In this document: in pieces, positions 25,285-36,200 of the stretch | Layout of the letters: every line of letters starts with the position of its first letter | Numbering within the stretch: position 1 is the first letter of the stretch | Source: Bradysia coprophila | Taxonomy: Eukaryota; Arthropoda; Insecta; Diptera; Sciaridae | NCBI RefSeq assembly: GCF_014529535.1 | Contig: NW_023504022.1 | Location: 8,743,028 to 8,807,027 of the forward strand | Direction: 5' to 3' | Length of the DNA: 64,000 nucleotides | Position numbers and translations under genes: made by a program | Notes under the pieces: generated by a model | The model's input: the letters and a program-made list of their open reading frames with translations, nothing else | Database searches by the model: none | What the model was told of the DNA's origin: nothing

Positions 25285-25500
25285 GGCCTTGTTGAAATCA
25301 GACACATTTTCTAGAAGTTTAATCTTTGTCGGTCTAGATAGGTATTTAACCTCAGAAGGAAAACCATTATTTTTAAACTCCTCGATGCTTGGGTAGCTAG
25401 TGGGAACCGTTCAAAAACCGAAAACTTGCAATTTTATTATGGAAATGTCTCCAGACATTGCGGGGTGTCATCAAAAAGGTAATTGCATATACTTTCAAAT
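25285..25500 (+). repeat. arm of inverted repeat pair flanking a LINE fragment
   Basis: Homologous in inverted orientation to 26750-26965. Shared blocks in order: GACACATTTTCTAGA, CTCAGAAG, TCCTCGATG, CTAGTGGGA, AAACCGAAAAC, TTATGGAAAT and GGGGTGTCAT. Identity is moderate. A part (GTCATC..AGGTAATTGCAT) reappears inverted near 59060-59100. Confidence 0.65.
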
Positions 25501-25681
25501 CTTTCCAGTCAGTGCAAGGACTTATTCGAGTAGAGGAACTAAGACCCAAATTTTCAATTCAAAGATACATTTATCGTAACACTACCTATGTATGTTCGGT
25601 GTGATTGCAAAGCTGCGACCAGTAACAGCAGAACCGCTAGACGTTCACCGCAACAGTCAAATTTTTACACATTTCTTCGAC

Positions 25682-26760
25682 TGCTTGTTTGTTTGTTTGT
25701 ATAATCCGATTAATATATACAGGCCACTACCCTAATTACATATTAACCGTTAATTTACGTATAAGTTGTCGTCACTAAATCATTAAATTCATAGTCTCAA
25801 AAGGAGATTAAAGCAAAGAAAAGAAAAAATAAAGATAAAAAAATCTTACATCAATTGATCAGACCGCAACTCTTAAATCTCACAGAGAGACTTAACTCGG
25901 TTCTTTAACACAGTAAAATTCGGTTCCAGTATGTCATCGAAGATTGTGGTTGCTCTGAAGTCTATACATAGGGGAATTGCGCTTAATGCTTGATTTTTCG
26001 TTGAACGGTAGGTAAAAAGTTTGCTGGTTGCGGGTGACTCGAGATGGGCGATTTAAGGTGAGGGCAGAGCTCAGGGTTGAGTCGATGTTACCGTGAACCA
26101 GTTTATGGAGCAAAAATGCATCGAACTGTAGAAGTCGACGCGTTTCGAGTGATTGCAAGTTCAGTTGCGTCAGTCGAGTGTGATAATATGGTTTTATCCA
26201 ATGGAATTTGTAGTAGAGCATGCGGGTGAATTTTCGCTGTACTCTTTCAATACTGTCGCTGTACAGGTTGTAGATGGGATTACAGATAAAACAGCAGTAT
26301 TCCAATCTGCTTCGCACGTATGCACTGTACAGCACGATGAGACTTTTCGGTGACCTGAAGCATTTGGTTGATCGGAAAATGAAACCAAGCATTTTGTAGG
26401 CCTTTCTGATGACATTATCGATGTGTTCCTTGAAGCTGAATCTATCGTCGAATATTACGCCTAAGTCAGATTTTACGGTTAAGGGTACTAGGTCCGAGTC
26501 ATCGATGTTGTAGACGAAGCTGGTTTTGTTTCTTTTGTTCGAGATAGTTAAACTGAAGCATTTGTCGATGTTCAGGCATAAGTTTCGCGTACTACACCAA
26601 TCTTTTAGTGAATTGATGTCCTCTTGGAGAAGTTCTCAGTCGTCTTCGCTATCAATTTTCATGTACAGATTCAAGTCGTCAGCGAAGAGCGATGAGTTTG
26701 ACTGCTCGTATCTCAATGTTGATGAATTTTAAACCCAATGAGAACCCATTCGCCCTGAAA
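25682..26760 (-). mobile_element. 3' fragment of a non-LTR retrotransposon (LINE)
   Basis: On the minus strand this holds the end of a reverse transcriptase frame, about 230 bp of 3' untranslated sequence, and a terminal (CAAA)n-type tail (TTGTTTGTTTGTTTGT on the plus strand at 25685-25700). Short tandem tails and 5' truncation are typical of LINE insertions. The clade (Jockey- or CR1-like) is not settled. Confidence 0.8.
25934..26720 (-). pseudogene. reverse transcriptase C-terminal part, truncated
   Basis: Reading down from about 26715, the minus strand gives SSLFADDLNLYMKI with the palm-domain FADD motif at 26676-26687. The frame then runs to a TAA/TAG-type stop at 25934-25936 with one premature TGA at 26636-26638. 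Later parts show DLGVIFDDRFSFKEHID, AYVRSRLEYC and an IERVQRKFTRML motif, all characteristic of the thumb region of insect LINE reverse transcriptases. The frame upstream of FADD breaks down around 26730 (a FIN motif in another frame). The N-terminal part, the endonuclease and ORF1 are missing, so it is not functional. Confidence 0.85.
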
Positions 26761-26965
26761 GTACATGCATGACACCCCACACGAACATGTACCTGGTGAA
26801 ATTTCCATAAGAACAGTCGTCGTTTTCGGTTTCTGATCGGCTCCCACTAGTTATACAATCATCGAGGAATTTAAAAAAAAATGTTTTTGCTTCTGAGACT
26901 TTCATCAGTTCAAGACATACAAAGAAAACAGCTCTAGAAAATGTGTCCTATTTCGGCAAGGTCAG
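26750..26965 (-). repeat. second arm of inverted repeat pair
   Basis: Inverted counterpart of 25285-25500, on the other side of the LINE fragment. Confidence 0.65.
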
Positions 26966-27157
26966 TTTCAAAAGGATCCTGCTTTTCGATTGAGTCATTG
27001 CGGAACACGAAAGACACGACCTATCGATCGATCGAAGACCCATTTTTAACAGTGGTCCAGGGAAGTAAAAAAAAACAGTTGCGTAGAGTCAACTAATTGT
27101 TGAGTTGCCGTTATTTGTCGAAATAAAACCACGACTTACGTTCTAGAACTGGAAAAG

Positions 27158-27163
27158 TTTATT
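27158..27163 (-). terminator. polyadenylation signal of the yellow-family gene
   Basis: TTTATT on the plus strand reads AATAAA on the minus strand, about 80 bp after the stop codon at 27241-27243. Confidence 0.5.
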
Positions 27164-27240
27164 TTATCAAAATAAAATGTTTAAAAAAAACCTACAGGTG
27201 ACCCAAGAAATGTGCACCACAAATGAATCATAAATCTAAA

Positions 27241-30200
27241 CTATGCAGAACAAGGTGTACCGCGGATCAAATCATCGATCTTACCTTTCAAAACGCGATA
27301 ATTGAACTCTTTCGGATTCAACGACTGAAACAGAAACGTTGGCATTCGGTCCGAAAGAATCCACAAATTCCGATTGTCATCCACTTTCAAATCATTGGGA
27401 AAGACCAGCGCGTCACTGTCCGAATCCACCAAACCCTGTGTGTCCGGATTATACGGTTTCTTGGAATTCCAACAGCCAATGGCGTCTTTATTCACCTGAG
27501 TGTAAAACAACACTCCCGATTCGTCGTCGAAAAATTCAGCCGTTGCCTGTCCATTTGGACCACGGTCACCAACTAATTTATAGTCGAAATAGGCATCCGT
27601 ACCGGTTGAATACGTTTCGTTTTGTAGCACACGATTGGACACTTTAAATTCCTTTGTACTGGACAAAGCATGGAAGTACACCTGCCGGGAACTAGAAAAC
27701 ATTTCCCTTCAAAAATCAGATTTTTGACAGAAAAGAAACTATTGCTCTTTACCCATCCGGTGTTCGTGTTCCCAATCCCAAACCAAAAACTCCATCGGTC
27801 CACTGGAAATTTACGCCACCGACGTTGTATTCACCGTTAAGTGGATCGAAATGGAAGAAATTGTGTTTGATTCGCCACGATTTATCATGCTCAAAAGAAT
27901 ACACCACAAGTGCGTAGGCACCGAGATCGGGGACATAAGCGTACGCATTGTTACATTCACTTTTGGATGCAACATCGACAATCTGAAATATGGAGAAAAA
28001 ATGTTTTTGTGAAAGATTCACACTCTAATTCAATCCGTTTCCACTGTCTCCATCATCATACCACATTGGCGAAGAATGTGTCCTCCTTAATATGTGCTTC
28101 GGGAAAGGTATAACGTCGAATCAACTTATCCGTTTTTAAATCAAATATTACTAGAGCTGGCGGCGTAATCTGCATTGGATTTCCCAAAATATCAGCCAAA
28201 CCGGTATCCATTACCCACAATCTATCACATTCATCGACTCTAATACGAAATGTTGAAATAATTGTTTCGTTTCTTGATAGACCAGCATTTGATTGTACTG
28301 CTTTCGGGGCATTGGCTCGTCCACCAGCTATGGGAAAAAAAGGAAAATGAAAAGGATAAGTGAATGATGTTGCTATGTATGTTGTTGCCTCCCAGCAAAC
28401 AGTTTTATGTCGATGGAAGATGCTATAGATATAGAGAGAGTACAGTACAGTATATACATTAATGTAGAATGGTTCTCGCTCGCTGTGTTTAATTAAAAAA
28501 AAAGATGATTATAGAGGAAATATCTCTACATGCCAACCCATCCATGCATGCAAGAACACAAATGGTAATCTGACTCGTATTGCTCGCATTCGTATAAACT
28601 TTAATGAAAGTTTGGACTTTAATGATTGTATTAGCGACAGATGAAGAGAGGTGGAATTTGAGATAATAATGTTAGCAAGGATGGATGGACGTACCAATGT
28701 ACCTTGAAACGTTTTTTTTTTTTGAAAAGAGAACTGCCACAAAAAAGATTTGAAAAGATTTAACCTACAGAGACTATGAAAAGGTACCCACAAGGTTAAG
28801 GAAATTTTAATTTAATTTGATGAGATCCTTCCTCATACTACACCGTTCATACGAAAGTACACACTAACCTTGCTACATATTGTTCTTCTTTTCAAAACTT
28901 TTAATTCTCAGAAATCGTTCACTTTCATTATGACCATGAATTTTCATTATCAAGAGTTTTCCACTTAAAATACTCGTGAAACAGTTCCAATTTCACGGTT
29001 TAAAATGTAGGCTATTACAGAAATGAAAAGTGGTAGCCACACGAAGGTCAAAAGAGGTTTCAGTTGACTCCGATCAGATCTATCATTAAAACTTCATTTC
29101 GATTGAAGACGCCGTGACTCATTTATTGAACCAACACATTTATTACTGATCTGTTCAAACGATTTTTATACATTAAAATCGTGCAAAGGAGCTGTTTTGA
29201 TTCAACAAATGACCCGTGTTTTTTCTGTTTCCTTCGCAAAAATTGGCCATTTCCCACAACCCTCGATACCGAAGACGTCATTTTCTATATGTCATTTATA
29301 TTGAAGGTAAAATTGTTAGGAAAATAGTTAAAACAGGGAAAAATATGTCCTGAATCGTCTGCCACATGTGACGCAATTTTTTCTTTTTTCTTTCTTAAAT
29401 TTTTTGGGTCAAATTTTTGTTGGTAAAACTTTCGCCTTAGAAAGCGTCACCCTCAGCGATATCAGTTATTTTGTTAGTAGAAACTGGGGCTTGCGTCACA
29501 CTTTAGGGTTTTTTTGGCGGATATCAGTTCTTTTGGAAGTTTATGGGTAAGGGTCACTAGTTTTGTAAGCATCTCATGTCGACAACAGCTAAAATCCATC
29601 GAAAAATCCGATGGAAGTTGGGAAGTGCCAAAGGAATCATCTTTCATTCCAAAATTTAGGAACCAACCTTGGAACTTACTTATATCGAAAATAACTCAAA
29701 CCCATCGAAAAATCCGATGGAAGTTAGGAAGTGCAAGAGGAATCATCTCTCATCCCAAAATTTAGGAACCAACCTCGGAATACCTCACTTATATCGAAAA
29801 CAACCTAGATCCATCGAAAAATCCGATGGAAGTTAGGAAGTGCCAGAGGAATCATCCATCATCCCAAAATTTAGGAACCAACCTTCGAATACCTCACTTA
29901 TATCGAAAATAACCCAAATCCATCGAAAAATCCGATGGAAGTTAGGAAGTGCCAGAGGAATCATCCCTCATCCCAAAATTTAGGAACCAACCTTCGAATA
30001 CCTCACTTATATCGAAAATAACCCAAATCCATTGAAATATCCGATGGAAGTTGGGAAGTGCCAGAGGAATCATCTCTCATCCCAAAATTTAGGAACCAAC
30101 CTCGGAACACCTTACTTATATCGAAAACAACCCAGATCCATCGAAAAATCCGATGGAAGTTGGGAAGTGTCAGAGGGATCATCTCTCATCGCAAAATTTA

Positions 30201-33200
30201 GGAACCAACCTCGGAACACCTTACTTATATCGAAAACAACCCAGATCCATCGAAAAATCCGATGGAAGTTAGGAAGTGCCAGAGGAATCATCTCTCATCC
30301 CAAAATTTAGGAACACATCACTCATGGCGAAAATAACCCAAATCCATCAAAACACTTTTTCCAACTTTACCAATCATAATTCATAATTACTAGCTGAAAA
30401 AAAAGTTCTTCTGACACACACACACACACAAGTCAAAAAGTTGCTGTAAATATGCTCCGCTGTCCTCAAAAATTTTTTTGTAAAACATTTTTGGTAGTGG
30501 ACTTGCGTCACGCCCGCTTACTAACGTGCGAGCATGATTGTAATTGAACCTGTAACGGCTATTCATTTGTTATCGATAACGACGAAAAATTAATGACAAG
30601 CTCTGGGTAATATGGTCCGTCATATAGTAAAATGCGTGCTAAAAAAAATTGGAGGACAAGATTTGAAATCAACAGATTGAAAATACTTTGATCTATGGAA
30701 GTAATAGACCCAATAATAATACGGTCATATGTTTGCCGTCTGTAACAGGTTAAGTGAAGCAAATCGCTAAACATATAGTGGCAAACGCCTAGCTGAATCT
30801 AGTCATTCAACTCAAGTAAACAACTTGAAGAAGCTTCAATCTGGTAATTGATTTAAGGGAACGGTTCACCGAAAACTCTAAAATGAGAATGCTTCCATTG
30901 TCACTGAAGTGTACCTGCCTTTCTGTAATTAATTGCTATTCAAGTCGAGTTTATGATGTATAGACGAAAATTTAAATCTTATTAACCTGTTATAGACGAC
31001 AAGCCAGATGACCAGTATTATTGTCGGGTCTATTACTTCCATCGATCAAAGTATTTTCAATCTGTTGATTTCAAGTCTTGTACTTCCTATTTTTTAACAC
31101 GCATTTTATGTACTATAAAGGAGCAAATTACCCAGACCTTGTCATTATTTGTGTCGTTGTTATCGATAACAGATGAATAGCCCATATGTGACAGGTTAAC
31201 AGGAAACTTGTACGAACTGCTAGATTGAACGATTCGTTACAATTTAATTAATCTTTCGAAGTACATTCATATCTTCAAAGTAAATTTATTCATTTCGTAT
31301 CATTTTGAGGTTTCTATACTACACTTTCACATAAATTTGCTTTTAGCATACAGTAAGTGTCTTACAACTTTGCTAATGCTGCTGGCTACTTTTCAATTTA
31401 TGATGTAATTTATTAAGAACATCCTTGATGAACCTCTATTCAATTAACCACAATCCTCTGTGATATGCAGCGAGTCATCATAAAACAGTTCTTCAATTTC
31501 GTATTAGTGTAATTTCGAAAGCTGCATGTTCATAAACGAAACCCCAGTCGTCAAATGTATTTGCTCGGTTATATCGATGTGGTGTTTCGTCAATAATAAA
31601 TCATCCTACTGTTTCCATCTATTTAACATGCATGAGCATTGAGGAACATATAAACTCTTAACGGATTGCTAGCGAGAGAGCATCATAATGTTTGAATAAA
31701 ATATTTAAATTGGGTTTTGAGATTCAGTTGTAACTAAACTACACTGACACCATGCATTGTTCAACAGCGCGCACATAAATCATTTATTCCTTTATTCCCT
31801 CTTCCACTTTAAATATGACCCACCTGTTGCTTCCGCATCAGAATGTTGTGCATCGTCGGGTAATGTATTTGCATCCCAGCTAGGATATGGGTGAAGAATT
31901 GGAGATTTTTCATCGGAAATTGTTACATAATTTAATGATGATGCCACACCTGACTTCCATCTATAGAGAGAAACGAAAAAAAATTGTTACACCGTCACAG
32001 TTTGTGGTTCAATTTTAAAGTTATGGGAGGATCATTAGCTGAATAAATGGTCGAAGGCAGTTTAGCAGGGTAAAAGAAACAAGTAAATGTTAAGTAAACG
32101 GTTCGCAGGGGCCTGAACAACGTCTTTGTTCAATATCGAAATCACAGAACAAACAGTTGATTTATCTAATTACGTTACAGCATAATATTGCGTCTATTTT
32201 CATGGATCTATGCAGATTAATACTGGAAACGAATTTGTCGCTATTCATACACCATGTTGTTTGACAAAAGTGACTACAAAAAGCGAAATTATCTCATCAA
32301 CTCGTCAAATTATTCACGGATTGTTAATAAAGTGGACAGCAAATCTGCCATAAATAGTTTGTCCATAAAAAAATAGCGTAATTACGTTTGCTATACACCT
32401 AGATGTTCATCTACCGAAAACTTGTTAATTGATTGACTCATTCACATGTCCAATATATTGAAGAGCCTTTTCTATTTTATTTTATTTCAATTGTGCGTTC
32501 ACAAGTACTCTTGGTTGTTCTATATAGAGTTTTATGCCTGCCTCTGGCTGAAAATAAAATTAATTTTTAACTGACAATGTTTTGAAGGACATGCCATCAT
32601 TCATACGAAATGTTTATCTAATTAGTGTACTTTACAATAGAATGTGAAAGACACAGCACATGACATGATTTTACATTTCCAAACTGACATAATTTGCCTT
32701 TGTATTTGGGTTAGTCCAACCAAAGGGGTAATATCTCTCAGAGAAAACAGTTACTGGTGGGAAGGCTAAAATCATTTTTTAAAGTCGGCGGTATCAATCG
32801 TGACCAATTATAGGTATTTCTTAATATTTCAAATTCAGGCCTCCCACTCAAAAATCAAACGCCTTATTAAGGAGGTTTTGCCAAAAATAAGGAATTTCTC
32901 CAGTGACTATTTTCAGGAAAACATTCTCCTATTGATCCTTGAATTTTCCCACATTTTCCTAGATTTGTTTAAGAAATATTTTTGGGCAAATTCGGAAAAC
33001 GTAAGAAAATTCTGGAAAATCTTGGAAATGTTTTCCCAAAAATAGTACCTACGTTTGGTCTGCTTCGTTAAGAAATCTTCAACTCTCTGATTTGATGGAG
33101 TTTGGTGAAGATTTAAACTAACACTCAACTGATGTTGCCGAGAATATCAGTTCGTGGATAAAGCACGACTGGAACGTCTATTCAATGCCGATGAAGAATT

Positions 33201-36200
33201 ACATTTCATTAAACGTTTCCTAACTAAACAGTTAAACAGTTAAAAAATAAGAAATGTTCATGAAAAGAAGGAGGATGAAGGAGGTTAATATGGAAAACAA
33301 GGAAATTGGGAATTGTGGGAGACCTGTTCTGATTGTAAATGCTTCAAATTCAAAGACATACGAAAGACAAAGTACTATTTCAATGAAAAGTATTGAAGCT
33401 TTTCAATTTTCGTGTCGATCCTTTTCTCTTTCCCAATCTTGATTCTTTTGATTCTATTTTATTTGAGCTCGATTCAGCTGTGTACTTACCTAGAGCTTAT
33501 AATAATTGTAAAAGCAAAACTCGAAACAATGACCAAGCCCTTTAATGTTGGCTATGGGTTTTCTTTTGACTGACAAAAATGTCTTCCACAATCAACTCAC
33601 TAATTGCATAATGATTCCACACAATGAATCGACTGGAGTATGCACATTGAAGAATTGTTAAAATTTTCCTTTTGTTTACATTAAATTTTCCTAATTAGAT
33701 TTCGCTTCGAATCTCTCAGTTGTTTGCTCTAAAGTTTTTCTATTAAAGTTTTGTTTTACTTTTCTCCGTTTTTTTTCGGTAAACATTTGCTGTGCATAAG
33801 AATTTGTTTCAACTCATTTTGTTTAAACTGGTAATTATGGTTGAATTAAAAAGGAAAGGAAAAACTGTTCCGAATTTATCGGCATCCACCCTATTTTCCA
33901 TTCCGATTTCGTTCAAGTTCAATAATACTTTTTTGAAGTTATTTCTTGCTCAAAGTCGTTACAAAGTTTTTTCTTTTTTTTTGAAAAAAAAACTCCGTGA
34001 TTCCGTTTCGGTATTTGTTTAGATGATTTGAAACACAAACAGTCATCGTCAACAAACAAAAGAAAATGCATAGAAATTACAAGTCATTCGCAGGTACATT
34101 AATCTTTCATAAATCAACTCTTTAAAATGAAATTAGCATACAAATTTGGTGAATAAATCAATACGAACGGCGCATATGGTATTGCCATTCTATGACCGAA
34201 TAAATTTTCAACTCATTTGATAAACTATTACAAAACGCAATTTAAATTCGCATTAATTCTATTCAGTTCTTCTACATATCAAATCATGTAAAAAAACAAA
34301 TGTTTGAGAACATACCGCAACGACCACCTCTTTATAGACTTAGACATTCTTTACATATATTCAGAAAGGTTATGATAAATTGCAATATAATTCCAAATAT
34401 AAATTTAATCATTGCCATTATTGCAGCAAGTGAATAATTTATGTCCAATACACGGAGAGGCAGTATTCAATCATAAAAAACATTTTTTTTATTTAGCTGT
34501 TGTCCGGTTCTTTTTTATAGAATTCACTTAATTTGTTGTTTGCTTTTTATTTAAAACAAATAATTATTCCTTCTATTTGTATACCTACATAACATAGTAC
34601 CGCAAAACGGCAAAGCAAAGTTTATGCAAAATTAATGCCACCAACTGGTAAAATTCAATTTTTTACCATTTTGTTTCTGTTGATAAAAACAGGTAATCAA
34701 GAGCATGTGACATATGGCCTAAAATGTTATATGGGCAACGAATGATGAGAACCGAAAATTATAAATTCGTTCTTCGTTTGATATTCATTTAATTAAAAAA
34801 TAAATTATCAAATTTCGCCGTCGGAAAGAGCAAATATGAAAGCATCGATTATGAGCTCAACGAACCACTAGGCCACACCTTTCGGGTGGGTCAGGTTCTT
34901 TGATCGACTGACAATAGATTTTTGTAATTGTAACAAAAATATCATGAAATGGTCTTGCTCAATGCAGCTCCTTGTCTGTTATTTTATTCAAAATAAATTT
35001 TCAGGATAAAAAAGTGAACTTATTAATACAATATGTCCAGTAAAAGACACTGGAAAGACGGTAAATTATTTTCGGAATAAATCCTAGATTATCTCTACAG
35101 TATTTTCCATTAACGAACTTAACCCAAGGTTCCTCATCGAATATACAAGTTAATGACTGTTGTCGTATGAAAAAGAGACCAGACAGATTTGAACTTAACA
35201 TCACGAATTTCATTCCTCGTGAGGAATGTTATCGTATAATCCAGGAATGAACAAAGACTGATTCTATTCGCACGCGCTTGCGAATAGCTATTTCACAGTG
35301 TATTTGACTACTGGCACGCGCGTGCGAATATCCATTCCACACTGTCTTAGACTATTCGCACGCGCGTACAAGCCATTTCACATTGGATTTGACTATTCGA
35401 ACACGAGCCGTGGTGAACAAATACTTTCATTCATTTAAATAGCGAATATTTTATGACAAATATTTTAAAGTGTCTATCATACATAGGACCTATGACTTTC
35501 AGTCAAGGGATAATTTATGTTACAAGATTTTTGAAAAATAATGAATACAAAATTTATAGCTTCCTTCAGTTGTTATTCGTATAAATACAGAAACAACTGT
35601 ACAATGCTGATAGGAAAGATAGATTTTTGCAGAAGCTATCAATTCCATAATAATATCGTAGGAATGGCTAAACATCGAAAAAAAATTTGGTAATTCTAAC
35701 GGTAACGGTAATGTGAAACGGCAAATTTGCACAATGTGCCAACTGATGTGAAGTTATTGGCTTACATAAGCCCAAAAGCGCTGGAATGAATTAAAGATGA
35801 CCGAGATTTACGAAAGTACATAAAAAGTAGATTAATGAACTAAAATGGTGGAACCTAGTACTTACACACTAAAATAACCACTCAGTACTAATGCTATGTG
35901 TCAAGGACATGGCCTATTTTTGGAATTAAATCCTCAAAAGTTTAAAGACAGACCTTTGGCTTAAGCGACTTATAAGTATCTTCTCGTTTTGCCATAGTCC
36001 TCCTTTGGTTTCATAATTTAATGTTCAGACGACGTTAATATGCGAATTTCTCACTATACAGAAAGAGCAAAATGGTTTCTTCTGCAAACCAATGTCAATT
36101 GACTTTATGCATCAGTAACCGTTAACCGACGGTATCAATTATTTCCACATTCAATGTGTATACAGAAAAATATGACTCAAGGTACCAGAATACTGGATAC

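Larger units (their letters stand above)
28328..31823 (-). other. yellow-family gene, intron 2 contents
   Basis: This 3.5-kb intron contains the 109-bp tandem array (29590-30350), a CA microsatellite (30416-30431) and two inverted copies of the TTAA-flanked MITE (30545-30753, 30982-31199). No exon or nested gene was recognised on either strand. Confidence 0.7.

Noticed and set aside
30032-30310. Repetitive plus-strand frame
   Set aside because: It consists of the 109-bp tandem array, whose period is not a multiple of three.
34861-34910. CCACACCTTTCGGGTGGG hairpin as an RNA gene
   Set aside because: A single short stem without further structure or repeated occurrence; too little to call.
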